Source: Lachnoclostridium sp. (lineage in GTDB: Bacteria > Bacillota > Clostridia > Lachnospirales > Lachnospiraceae). From it: a DNA stretch of 60,906 bases. The position numbers and the translations under genes were made by a program. Shown in pieces: positions 35,801 through 42,507 of the stretch (its first letter is position 1; the number at the start of each line of letters is the position of its first letter). Under the pieces are notes generated by a model. It was not told the DNA's origin and searched no databases. It was given only the letters and a program-made list of their open reading frames with translations. Where the stretch lies: the NCBI GenBank assembly GCA_023665475.1, contig JAMPEB010000019.1, positions 1 through 60,906 of the forward strand, read 5' to 3'.

Positions 35801-35881
35801 TTCTTTTTTATTCTTATATTCTATCTTCAGCCATTTCCCCTCGTGAATGGCTCTAAAAATATCATGGTGTATATTGTTCAT
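32846..35881 (-). CDS. WYL-like domain / SF1 helicase / PD-(D/E)xK nuclease fusion
   Basis: A 1011-residue protein in three parts. Residues 1-75 (GKWLKIEYKNKKEEVTKYW, VEGLHLGRYTTDSYDIIYID) look like a WYL ligand-sensing fold. Residues 320-850 form an SF1 DNA2/NAM7-like helicase: GPPGTGKT at 348-355, IIDEASQ at 608-613, GDPQQLNP, and a C-terminal TVHAFQGDEKDVV and NVATSRARDKL. Residues 880-1011 form a nuclease-like domain (RFDFVVYE with Asp937, LAIELDGKEHF with Glu955), as in Vsr/DUF2726-like enzymes. Such helicase-nuclease fusions occur in defence islands, and the neighbours here are toxin-antitoxin loci. The DNA substrate and antiphage role are inferred. Fragments of its 3' end occur at 30.85 and 36.68 kb. 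Confidence 0.85.
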   Translation of the reverse strand: MNNIHHDIFRAIHEGKWLKIEYKNKKEEVTKYWIGIRSLNAAKRTLAVEGLHLGRYTTDSYDIIYIDSIISSQIVEGSYCPVNQNLVQDIYLNPHKYKVLFDNIANLKILNYLEMCNRMDTTPYYSDFELVKFLDGDSFQGESYQLSTEQFQTIVKNFQYKMDEKEQKSGKLVIQQLALNVLSIHTNRGLYVLAYKKLQLDVKNKILRPDDEITVCTEFYLGETKESIRKYLDAEEYELLKDFEKNQEQIKDCVTRHANQVMGVDDMPYIIGLGMEVVLDLHSEYRAIIDMYSEGKATIPIKAFFGELLKPSIRRKEYPITLIDKRINLDQLLAINNAMKYPIAYIQGPPGTGKTNTIINTIVTAFFNERTVLFASYNNHPINSVFEKLRNMEYKGKKIPFPVLRLGNQDKVKEAIEYIKKVYAQVKEVTVYESTLDKNKDDRSERAKKLSDLLKKYEDVLDFKERRETLNRMLEYQRRMKASLEMVPFQSDLQGRQLNQVQEKIGELGETTDEEALALLDNNLEELYKYLFYTSARYIKRLGEEKYKELRDILFEEEGEKQAADFGRYLSNTSNVKKLQKIFPVIITTCISAHKLGEPKPVFDMVIIDEASQCNTAVSLVPIIRGENLMLVGDPQQLNPVILLDELTNQKLRKKYNVADEYDYRANSIYKTFLACDAVSDEVLLHNHYRCNRKIIEFNNKKYYNSKLKICSDSKEQNPLVLINVKSNRSDAKNTADGEVEEIVRYACQNKDKTIGVITPFVNQRKLIEQAVQREKLQNVACGTVHAFQGDEKDVVLFSMALTDQTQAGTYEWLKNNKELINVATSRARDKLILLLDEDNLARLHQKDSEDDLFELIQYVKEKGESQVTPKHANSRALGVKPFSTATEEAFLGNLNHALENIWLSQSRYSVQKEVAISQVFEDNINYSDLFYSGRFDFVVYERQGRDNIPILAIELDGKEHFEDEVVQNRDRKKNEICRAHNLQIIRVENSYARRYNHIKEILLNYFSIRH

Positions 35882-35915
35882 CGTATCTCCCCATTAATAT
35901 ATTATGTGTACAAGA

Positions 35916-36212
35916 TTACATTTTTCTCATATACTGCTTCAGTTGGTCATAAAAGTTTTCCCTTGTTCCCGCCATAATCACGACCACTACCGTATCCTCC
36001 AAATATTCCACCGTATATGCAAGCTCATAATTTGTTTTATTGTAATAAATATCATACCCACACACGCCGGACAAATCTCCGGTCTTCATCTCACCAACCG
36101 TATAATCTTCCCGTATTTTATCAACAGCCTCCTGATACAGCTTCTTTAGCTTTTTGTCTTTCAATTTCTTTATAAATTTTGCTGCGGGAGGAAGAAAACG
36201 CACCTCTGTCAT
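35916..36212 (-). CDS. RelE/ParE-type toxin
   Basis: A 98-residue protein with the compact RelE/ParE fold: VRFLPPAAKFIKKLKD at the start, then helices, a YDIYYNKTNYELAYTVEYL sheet and VVVVIMAGTRENFYDQLKQY at the end. RelE-type members cut mRNA on the ribosome, ParE-type members poison gyrase; the sequence does not decide. It overlaps the upstream AbrB-type gene by 4 bases, the usual antitoxin-toxin coupling. Confidence 0.85.
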   Translation of the reverse strand: MTEVRFLPPAAKFIKKLKDKKLKKLYQEAVDKIREDYTVGEMKTGDLSGVCGYDIYYNKTNYELAYTVEYLEDTVVVVIMAGTRENFYDQLKQYMRKM

Positions 36213-36556
36213 TCCTTCTCCTCCCCGCCAAAGACATCCTCATAGGATTCATATTCCGATTCTGCGGCTGCAGCACGCCCTGCTTCACCAAGCATCTCCT
36301 CCACAGCCGGGCGCACTTGACTTTGTGCCTGCTTAAAATGCTGAAGCAGCTCCTTTCCTGTATATCCCTGTTCAATCAAATCTGCCAATATCTGTTCCGC
36401 AAACTCTCCGCCCGTATTTGTCTTCGCAGGACGGATAACCAATTCATTCCCGCGTACCATACACTCCGCTTCCGTATCAAACCCCAGCATAGCAAAAAAT
36501 TTCTGCGGAATGGTTATCTGCCGTTTTGAAGAAATGCTCACTCTTTTCATTTCCAT
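36209..36556 (-). CDS. AbrB/SpoVT-type antitoxin
   Basis: A protein of about 115 aa with an N-terminal swapped-hairpin DNA-binding domain (KRVSISSKRQITIPQKFFAMLG, EAECMVRGNELVIRP). An acidic C-terminal tail likely wraps the toxin (YESYEDVFGGEEKE). I chose the ATG at 36556, preceded by AAAGG; starts at 36577 and 36589 are open but have poorer ribosome sites. It should repress its own promoter at 36631-36659. Confidence 0.8.
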   Translation of the reverse strand: MEMKRVSISSKRQITIPQKFFAMLGFDTEAECMVRGNELVIRPAKTNTGGEFAEQILADLIEQGYTGKELLQHFKQAQSQVRPAVEEMLGEAGRAAAAESEYESYEDVFGGEEKE

Positions 36557-36604
36557 AGGAACACGACCTTTCGCCATAGTTATATACAAATCAAGGAAAC
36601 AATA

Positions 36605-36659
36605 TTCTTGGTTTCTTGGTATCTGGGATAATTGTATTTGATTCTTTTTGGTTTGTCAA
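36605..36659 (-). promoter_or_regulatory. promoter and direct repeats of the RelE/AbrB module
   Basis: Minus strand TTGACA (36654-36659), 17 bases, TACAAT (36631-36636). Between promoter and gene two 8-base units (ACCAAGAA on the minus strand) stand head to tail at 36605-36620, a likely antitoxin operator. The rest of 36590-36842 holds the helicase-end fragment and the next promoter. Confidence 0.7.
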
Positions 36660-36674
36660 GTTTCATCCGGGCTT

Positions 36675-36698
36675 TCGTTTAATGTCTAATAGACAAAT
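36675..36698 (-). pseudogene. third copy of the helicase 3' end (24 bases)
   Basis: Plus strand CGTTTAATGTCTAATAGACA followed by AAT; the functional gene has GGTTTAATGCCTAATAGAGA, then AAT at 32844-32866. Read on the minus strand it encodes LSIRH and the stop. It is too short to be a gene. It marks a recombination end or a small repeat. Confidence 0.6.
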
Positions 36699-36761
36699 CG
36701 CTACTTCATTTTACCTTTTTAAATTTTTTTCGTCATTTTTCACAAATTTCTCCAAAACCCC

Positions 36762-36788
36762 TTGACAATATATATATATATATATAAT
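36762..36788 (+). promoter_or_regulatory. promoter with a (TA)n spacer, possible phase-variable switch
   Basis: TTGACA (36762-36767) and TATAAT (36783-36788), both perfect consensus, are separated by 15 bases made only of alternating A and T. Gain of one TA unit would give the optimal 17-base spacer. It lies 55 bases before the lipoprotein start. Confidence 0.75.
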
Positions 36789-36842
36789 GGGTTTCCGTGC
36801 GGAATACTTCCCCAAAAACATCAAAAGAAAGGAACAACAAAA

Positions 36843-37880
36843 ATGAAGAAAAAATTTTTAACCGCGTTTGTTTGTGCGGCAACGGTACTCAGCCTTGCGG
36901 GATGCGCGGGAAACAAAAACGACCGCCCGATGGAAAACACAGCGAGCATGAACACAAACACCTCCCCTGCCCTATCAACGCCGGAAGCTGGCACAAGCAA
37001 GCCGGAAACCTCACCGACAGACGAGGCAGGCAGCACAAGCACGCCCGAGGTGAATTTGGCAGATTGGGATTACAGAACATATAAAACGAATAGCGGCGAA
37101 AACTCGTTCCGAATCGCCAGTTACAAGGGCACGGACGAAAAAGTCGAGATTCCCGCAGAGATAAACGGTGTAGAGGTAACGCTGATAACTACGGGCGCAT
37201 TTCGGAACAACATAGATATCACAAGCGTGACCATTCCCGCAAGCATTGTTGAAATTGAGGCAGAGGCTTTTGCCGGTTGCCTGAATCTCAGTGAGGTAAC
37301 ATTCGAGGGCAGCGCACCGATTTTGAAGGATGGTTCCAATAATCCGCTTAATGTTTTTAAAGGAACGCCGTGGTTAGAGGCAAAGCAAGCAGAAAACCCT
37401 GACTTTTTCATCATTGGAGATGTTTTGTATAAGGGGCTGGAGTGCGAGGGCGACATAACGATACCCGACGGAGTGAAAAAAATCGTTGATTTGGCATTTT
37501 ACCCAAATTCCAAGGTTACACATGCAACCCTCCCCGACAGTGTGACAGAGCTGGGCGCATATGCATTCGATTATAATAAGATAGAGTTGGTATATAAAGG
37601 CACTGCTTACAAGGGGTCTAACGATTGCAACAAATTGCGTGAAACCATAGCGCAGAACGCCATTACCGCCGAATTTGGCGATGAGGATTGCATCATCACA
37701 GACAATGTGCTTATGAAGGTAAATCCCAATGTGACAAAGCTTGAACTTCCCGACACCGTTACGGGCATTGACGATAAGGCGTTTGACGGCTGCAGTCATA
37801 GCATCGTCATCTCATTCAAGGGCAAAAACTACAACTACGCAAGCATCGAAAAGCTCAAGACCGACATGAGCGCAGAGTAA
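36843..37880 (+). CDS. BspA-like leucine-rich-repeat lipoprotein
   Basis: A surface lipoprotein of 345 aa. The signal KKFLTAFVCAATVLSLAGCAG ends in a lipobox Cys at residue 20, followed by a Thr/Ser/Pro/Glu-rich linker. BspA-type LRR_5 repeats follow: VEIPAEINGVEVTLITTGAF, ITSVTIPASIVEIEAEAF, ITIPDGVKKIVDLAF, and VTKLELPDTVTGIDDKAF. Such repeats mediate binding to host or matrix proteins. I chose the ATG at 36843 because it starts the signal peptide and has AAAGGA upstream. The open frame further upstream is the TA-rich promoter. Confidence 0.85.
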   Translation: MKKKFLTAFVCAATVLSLAGCAGNKNDRPMENTASMNTNTSPALSTPEAGTSKPETSPTDEAGSTSTPEVNLADWDYRTYKTNSGENSFRIASYKGTDEKVEIPAEINGVEVTLITTGAFRNNIDITSVTIPASIVEIEAEAFAGCLNLSEVTFEGSAPILKDGSNNPLNVFKGTPWLEAKQAENPDFFIIGDVLYKGLECEGDITIPDGVKKIVDLAFYPNSKVTHATLPDSVTELGAYAFDYNKIELVYKGTAYKGSNDCNKLRETIAQNAITAEFGDEDCIITDNVLMKVNPNVTKLELPDTVTGIDDKAFDGCSHSIVISFKGKNYNYASIEKLKTDMSAE

Positions 37881-37917
37881 TTTACACAGCAAAAATAAAA
37901 TAAATCAACAAAACGAA

Positions 37918-37944
37918 AATCCTCCGTTTGCGCAACGGGGGATT
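37918..37944. terminator. hairpin between convergent lipoprotein and AbiE genes
   Basis: AATCCTCCGTT-TGCGC-AACGGGGGATT: an 11-bp stem with one wobble pair, in the 93-base gap between the lipoprotein stop and the AbiEii stop. Only a weak T-rich tail follows, but placement supports a shared terminator. Confidence 0.6.
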
Positions 37945-37973
37945 CGTTGTTCGTATTGATTTCTGCCGGTTTG

Positions 37974-38927
37974 TCAATCCAGCTCCCTCAAAATTTTCTC
38001 TAATTTTGTCCACTGATTTCCAACATATTCAAATGACAGAATATCTTCCTTGGTAAAAATATAATTCTTTTGCATATCCTGATAGGCATTTTGTAAATCA
38101 TATGAGTCCTCAAGCCCGTCAAATATTGTAAAGTCAGCATATTTTTTATCCGCGAGGCTGCTTCCTATACGCCTTGTTTCCTCCATGCGCTTGTATCCAA
38201 GCATCTTAAGGAACATGGAGCTGTCTTTAACCATGTCTTGAATCTGAGGCATATCCAGCATTACACTCACATCATAAATATGCTTTGCCACATCAAAATA
38301 CATTTTACGCTCATAGTAAAATTCAGCCGCAAATATCTTATCTGCAAAGATGCGTTCCAGCTTAATTGTCTGGATGTCAAAAGGCACCACTTCAAACTGC
38401 TCCCGCAGAATATCCCTTTGCTCATCCGTGGCATAGGTATAAAGGATAGGTTCTATTTCCAACATAGAAAAAGGCTCACTAACCGTAAAAGAAGTCCCTT
38501 CTATCTTGACATAACCAAACCGCTGAAGCGGATCTTTCGTATCTATTGCCGTTACAGGGATGTAATCATAAACCGCAGTAATGCTCCCTTTTCTGTCATC
38601 TTCCAGTTCTTTCCTTGTAGTCCTTTGCAGGGATAGATACTTTTTTGTGGCTAGTTCCAGCCGTTTCTTCGCCTGACTGTTATTGCAATTATCAATACAA
38701 ACCGTAAGATCTATATCTTCCGAAAAACGGCGGATGCTTCTCTGCGCCTTATATAAAGCAGTCCCTCCCTTAAAATAAGCCGGTATTTCCTTTTGTTTTT
38801 CCGAAAGCTCCTGCAGCAGCAGGGTAACATAATAATCTTTTTCCAAAATATCCTGTCTGATACCACTTGCTTCATAGATTAAATTAATAATATTCAAAAA
38901 CGCATATTTATCCGTGTGCAGCTTCAT
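37974..38927 (-). CDS. AbiEii-type nucleotidyltransferase toxin
   Basis: A 317-residue protein of the AbiEii/AbiGii family. The nucleotidyltransferase motif is visible as YFKGGTALYKAQ followed by RFSEDIDLTVCID, with the Gly-Gly-Ser/Thr and DxD elements. AbiEii toxins stop growth during phage infection by modifying tRNA or a related target. It lies 2 bases downstream of the AbiEi-like gene, the usual antitoxin-then-toxin order. Confidence 0.88.
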   Translation of the reverse strand: MKLHTDKYAFLNIINLIYEASGIRQDILEKDYYVTLLLQELSEKQKEIPAYFKGGTALYKAQRSIRRFSEDIDLTVCIDNCNNSQAKKRLELATKKYLSLQRTTRKELEDDRKGSITAVYDYIPVTAIDTKDPLQRFGYVKIEGTSFTVSEPFSMLEIEPILYTYATDEQRDILREQFEVVPFDIQTIKLERIFADKIFAAEFYYERKMYFDVAKHIYDVSVMLDMPQIQDMVKDSSMFLKMLGYKRMEETRRIGSSLADKKYADFTIFDGLEDSYDLQNAYQDMQKNYIFTKEDILSFEYVGNQWTKLEKILRELD

Positions 38928-38929
38928 AC

Positions 38930-39577
38930 TTATGCCCCCAAAATAATGTCTATCGTGCGTATTAATGTCTTTTGGCTATAATATTTCCTTGCTGTCAAAA
39001 TAAGCATATCTGCATTTAAACTTAAGCTTTCGGCAGCGGCTTTTATCACCTTTTCCGGATTTGCTGCATCAATAGGTGCGTTGTTTAAATTTTGTATCGC
39101 ATCCAATAATTGAAGGTATCGATAATTGGCAGCACTTATCTGCACTGTAGGTTTTCTCACTTCAATCCTAATGTCCGGTGGAATTTTGCTGGTATGCAGA
39201 TTTGTTGCAATACATCTATGATTTGGCGCCTGAGAAATAAGCCCCATTTGGTTGAGAACAGGCAATCCCGTTTCATATCCAATTACATTGCCCTCATCAA
39301 ACAAAAGCCGCCTGCAAAATAAAGTTTCTTTATCCGGGGTATAATAACCAAAAGCCGTTTTTATCCTCCTGCAGTAAATGCCTTTCGTTATTCTGACAAT
39401 GCAGCCTGCCTTTTCCAGCCGCGCCATATTAACATTTACCGCCTTTTTAACCGCTGTCTGGTCCCAGCCTGTCTGCTCTGTTACATATTTTGCGGCTTGA
39501 TTTGTCAGAATCGGCTGTTCCGGCTCCTGCTCATTAATATATTGCATTAAAATATCCCTATATCCTTGTTTTTTCAT
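38930..39577 (-). CDS. AbiEi-like antitoxin / transcriptional regulator (DUF6088-like)
   Basis: A 215-residue protein with an N-terminal winged helix (AAKYVTEQTGWDQTAVKKAV, MARLEKAGCIVRITKGIYC). An AbiEi-type domain follows (LFDEGNVIGYETGLPVLNQMG, RIEVRKPTVQ). In AbiE systems this protein represses its own promoter and allows cells to live with the toxin. An inverted repeat at 39590-39642 just upstream fits that autoregulation. Confidence 0.82.
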   Translation of the reverse strand: MKKQGYRDILMQYINEQEPEQPILTNQAAKYVTEQTGWDQTAVKKAVNVNMARLEKAGCIVRITKGIYCRRIKTAFGYYTPDKETLFCRRLLFDEGNVIGYETGLPVLNQMGLISQAPNHRCIATNLHTSKIPPDIRIEVRKPTVQISAANYRYLQLLDAIQNLNNAPIDAANPEKVIKAAAESLSLNADMLILTARKYYSQKTLIRTIDIILGA

Positions 39578-39589
39578 ATACTTTTACCA

Positions 39590-39642
39590 TGTGTTATTAT
39601 GTTTCTAATTTGGTTGCTATTTTATGCGTTTATAATAACACA
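39590..39642. promoter_or_regulatory. inverted-repeat operator of the AbiE operon
   Basis: TGTGTTATTAT (39590-39600) and its exact complement ATAATAACACA (39632-39642), 31 bases apart, upstream of the AbiEi-like start. Characterised AbiEi regulators bind paired inverted repeats in this position, so this is a good operator candidate. Confidence 0.7.
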
Positions 39643-39672
39643 TATTCTTTTTTCAGTCAAATGCTGCCTTCC

Positions 39673-40881
39673 TCACCTCCCCGTAACCTGATACTCCAAA
39701 TAAATCCGCCTGCCTATCACAGCAATCACCGCACTGCAGAGTATATAAATAACCGGCACAATCTGCCATGAAGCAAAACAGTGCCCGAATATGGGAATCG
39801 TCCTCTCATCAAAAATATTCTGTATGTTTAAATAGGTTATGGGCAGAGAGTTCCAGATTTGGGAAGGCACACGGTACTGCGCCGGAATACCAAACACCCC
39901 TCCGGCAATGATAAGAACGGTAGCGACAGCCAATGTCGCCAGATTATTGTGGAGCGCCTCTGATAAAACCATCACAAACACTGCCTGCACAATAGCTGCC
40001 AGAATAAAAATGCCATAAGCCAGCAGACATGCCTGCCCAACCGTCAAGGGATACGAATAGTCAAAATAGCAAAACTGCAAAACTGCCTGAAAGCCTGCTG
40101 CCCCGAAAATTCCCAATGCAAGCCCCATAACAACCACTGCCATCAAAGCAGCTCCCAGCATGGCAACACTGATTCCGGCTGATATCTTTGCCCAAAAAGC
40201 AAGGGTTTTCCCTTTTGCGCTGGAAAGTATCATCTGGTCGGTCCTTCGCACATGCTCCTCCGCAAAGAGATTGGACAAAGAAATGGCAACAAACAAAAGC
40301 ATGCATATCCCGGCTGTATTCAAGGTATAAAGCGCATGGATATAGCCATCTTGATAAAAACAAGTGATAGGCTTCTGGATTTGCGCTTCCTTTTTCCTCC
40401 AAAATTCTTTTTCCGATTCCGAAAGCCGCATGGTGCGCCAATTTGCTTCTAACTGCTCAAGCCTCGCAGCATAAAATTCTTCCTCATTGGGACTCCAATC
40501 CCATATATCGTCCGTATTCCTCCCCAGAAAATTTCTGATGAGATTAAAAATCTCACTGTAGGGACGGGCATAAGTCTGATACTCCTCCGTCAAGGTATAG
40601 CGCGCTTCTTCTCTGGGAATTTTCCCATAGGCTTCCATGGTTTCCTGAAGCAGCTCCTGATTCACTGCCCGCCCGGACAAGGCTTTCCGATACGCCATGT
40701 CCACCTGATACATATGGTAATGCGTGTCAACCTCCTTCCCATCCACCCAATAGGTTCCAAAAAGGCTGGATGTCACCACCATGCCCAGCACCACCAGACA
40801 GATAAGTAATGTAATCCACATAAGCTTGCGCTTCATGATTTTTTTCATCTCATATAAGTAAAGGGTTTTAAAATGACTCAT
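39673..40881 (-). CDS. ABC-2-type transporter permease
   Basis: A 402-residue membrane protein. One N-terminal membrane segment (about 17-42) is followed by an extracytoplasmic region of about 130 residues. A block of five to six segments then fills the C-terminal half, typical of ABC-2 permeases with a large first loop. It is the last gene of the operon sigma factor, 37-aa ORF, membrane protein, ATPase, permease. A family-A palindrome precedes its start. Confidence 0.85.
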   Translation of the reverse strand: MSHFKTLYLYEMKKIMKRKLMWITLLICLVVLGMVVTSSLFGTYWVDGKEVDTHYHMYQVDMAYRKALSGRAVNQELLQETMEAYGKIPREEARYTLTEEYQTYARPYSEIFNLIRNFLGRNTDDIWDWSPNEEEFYAARLEQLEANWRTMRLSESEKEFWRKKEAQIQKPITCFYQDGYIHALYTLNTAGICMLLFVAISLSNLFAEEHVRRTDQMILSSAKGKTLAFWAKISAGISVAMLGAALMAVVVMGLALGIFGAAGFQAVLQFCYFDYSYPLTVGQACLLAYGIFILAAIVQAVFVMVLSEALHNNLATLAVATVLIIAGGVFGIPAQYRVPSQIWNSLPITYLNIQNIFDERTIPIFGHCFASWQIVPVIYILCSAVIAVIGRRIYLEYQVTGR

Positions 40882-40915
40882 GTTTACCTCTCATTCCGCC
40901 GCACAAGCGGCACAA
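40882..40915 (-). repeat. family-A start-proximal hairpin repeat before the ABC-2 permease
   Basis: Minus strand: GCCGC-TTGT-GCGGC (40898-40911), then GGAATGAGAGGTAAAC and the ATG. Stem, GGAATG and AGAGG match the hpt copy. It lies between the ATPase stop and the permease start within one operon. Confidence 0.78.
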
Positions 40916-40924
40916 ACAATGAAT

Positions 40925-41614
40925 TTATGAAAACTGCTGTAAATAAAATTCCTCCAAATCCCCTTTTTCGCTGTCCCATTCCCCTTGGTAAATCAACTGC
41001 CCGTTTTTCATCAAAAGGATTTCCTTGGCAATATGCTCCACATCCGAAACGATATGGGTGGACAGTATGACAATGCTCTCCTTCCCAAGACTCTCGATTA
41101 AATTCCGAAAACGCACCCTCTCCTTGGGATCTAACCCCGCGGTGGGCTCGTCTAAAATCAACAGCTTGGGCTCATTTAATAATGCCTGCGCAATCCCCAG
41201 CCTCTGCTTCATGCCCCCCGAAAAGGTTTTGATTTTTTTGCGGCACACATCCTGCAGAGACACTAGCTCAAGCAGCTCTTGTGCCCTGCGCCTTGCCTGC
41301 GCCTTTGGGATTCCCTTTAACGCTGCCATATACAAAAGAAAATCCAATGCGCTAAATTCCGGATAATACCCGAAATCCTGAGGCAGATATCCAAGGATGG
41401 CACGGTACGCTTCCTCGCCCACATCCATGCCGTCAAAGGTGACGGTGCCGCTGGTGGGCTTTAAAATGCCGCAGATGACCCGCATAAGCGTAGTTTTTCC
41501 GGCGCCGTTTGCGCCCAATAACCCATACACTCCCCTCTGCAGCTTTACGGAAACCCGGTCCACAGCAATGCGGTTTTTATACTGTTTTGATACACGGTCT
41601 ATTACAAGCTCCAT
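40925..41614 (-). CDS. ABC-2 transporter ATPase
   Basis: A 229-residue ABC ATPase. Walker A is LLGANGAGKTTLMRV, the signature FSGGMKQRLGIAQAL and Walker B LLILDEPTAGLDP, with the switch His in VILSTHIVSDVEH. Start at 41614 because MELVIDRVSKQY is the family's N-terminus and AAGGAGG lies upstream; the frame is open 24 codons further. It powers the adjacent permease, in an operon headed by an ECF sigma factor. Confidence 0.93.
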   Translation of the reverse strand: MELVIDRVSKQYKNRIAVDRVSVKLQRGVYGLLGANGAGKTTLMRVICGILKPTSGTVTFDGMDVGEEAYRAILGYLPQDFGYYPEFSALDFLLYMAALKGIPKAQARRRAQELLELVSLQDVCRKKIKTFSGGMKQRLGIAQALLNEPKLLILDEPTAGLDPKERVRFRNLIESLGKESIVILSTHIVSDVEHIAKEILLMKNGQLIYQGEWDSEKGDLEEFYLQQFS

Positions 41615-41690
41615 AGTAACCTCCTTCTTTATGCTAGTTAGGTAGTCGCGAAACTCCACCTTTTGTAAACCGAGTTGGGCAGCCACCTCT

Positions 41691-42392
41691 TCACGCCAAC
41701 TCAGTTTGCTTTATCATATCAATAAATTGCTTCGCGATTCCCACCATAAATGCTGCCGCCGCCAGACACCACCACGCGAAATAATTTTCATGGTAAATCA
41801 ACGGAATTTCCATGTGGCAGAATATGCCGGAAACGCTGACACAAGCCGCAATGCCGCCGCAGAAATACACAGCTTCCCGATTCCTGTATTTGCAGACAAT
41901 CCACAACCCTGCCCATGTGGTCAGCAGATACGGCACCAGTATATAAACGCCTGCCTGTATGGGTTGCAACAAACTATTCCACAACCCCAAAGGCAGCAGC
42001 AGTCCCATGAGCAGCAGATTTTCCATCCCAAGAATCCCTAACCGGGCAAGGAGAACGCTCCTTAAGGAAAACCTTGTCGCCATTTCCAGCTCCGCCATTC
42101 CATAGCTTTCCGAACGCCCGCTCTCCGAAACAACAGCCAGTGCCAGAAGCGGCGTGAACGCCGCAATGCTCCACAGCATATCCTTGGAAAGCAGCACCGC
42201 GCCAAACAGCGAAACGGCGAAGATAAAGGCTGACACCACCCAGACCCATTTACGGATATAGCCAATCTGTATAAAAATGAAGGTAAGCATCCCTATCTTG
42301 GGCTGCGGCAGGTGTTTTACAAATTCTTTTTTGTGAAGCGGCTCCGGCGCTTCAAACGCATTTTTTAATTCCTCTCTTAGTTTCCAATTCAT
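41691..42392 (-). CDS. membrane protein of the ECF sigma/ABC operon, possible anti-sigma
   Basis: A 233-residue protein. A soluble N-terminus of about 45 residues (NWKLREELKNAFEAPEPLHKK) is followed by six membrane segments. The soluble front and its place right after the sigma factor suggest an anti-sigma or accessory permease role, but no zinc-binding anti-sigma motif is present. The ATG at 42392 follows GGAGG at 6 bases, and that site lies inside the 37-aa ORF. Confidence 0.65.
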   Translation of the reverse strand: MNWKLREELKNAFEAPEPLHKKEFVKHLPQPKIGMLTFIFIQIGYIRKWVWVVSAFIFAVSLFGAVLLSKDMLWSIAAFTPLLALAVVSESGRSESYGMAELEMATRFSLRSVLLARLGILGMENLLLMGLLLPLGLWNSLLQPIQAGVYILVPYLLTTWAGLWIVCKYRNREAVYFCGGIAACVSVSGIFCHMEIPLIYHENYFAWWCLAAAAFMVGIAKQFIDMIKQTELA

Positions 42393-42393
42393 A

Positions 42394-42507
42394 CTAATCC
42401 TCCATGTCAGAGCCGCTTGCTGCGATTCTCTCCTCTGCAATCAAGGCATATTTGGGGCTCTGACTCAAATTGCCAATTAAAAATATGCTACCGAACTTAT
42501 TTTTCAA
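42394..42507 (-). CDS. 37-residue small protein coupled to the sigma factor gene
   Basis: A short open frame missed by length filters. It starts at a TTG (42507) whose last two bases overlap the sigma factor TGA, and AAGGAGG lies 7 bases upstream of the TTG. It reads KNKFGSIFLIGNLSQSP and ends AASGSDMED at a TAG one base before the next ATG. Both junctions show translational coupling, which is hard to explain by chance. It has a short hydrophobic stretch near the start and an acidic end. Function unknown; a sigma-modulating peptide is one possibility. Confidence 0.6.
   Translation of the reverse strand: MKNKFGSIFLIGNLSQSPKYALIAEERIAASGSDMED

Noticed and set aside
32846..35881. Assignment of the helicase-nuclease to the Hhe or Mokosh defence systems
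   Set aside because: The N-terminus is WYL-like and not DUF4011, and no phospholipase-D-like domain is visible, so neither name fits.
36209..36589. MazE/MazF assignment for the AbrB/RelE pair
   Set aside because: The toxin has the RelE/ParE pattern and lacks MazF features, so only the antitoxin fold resembles MazE.
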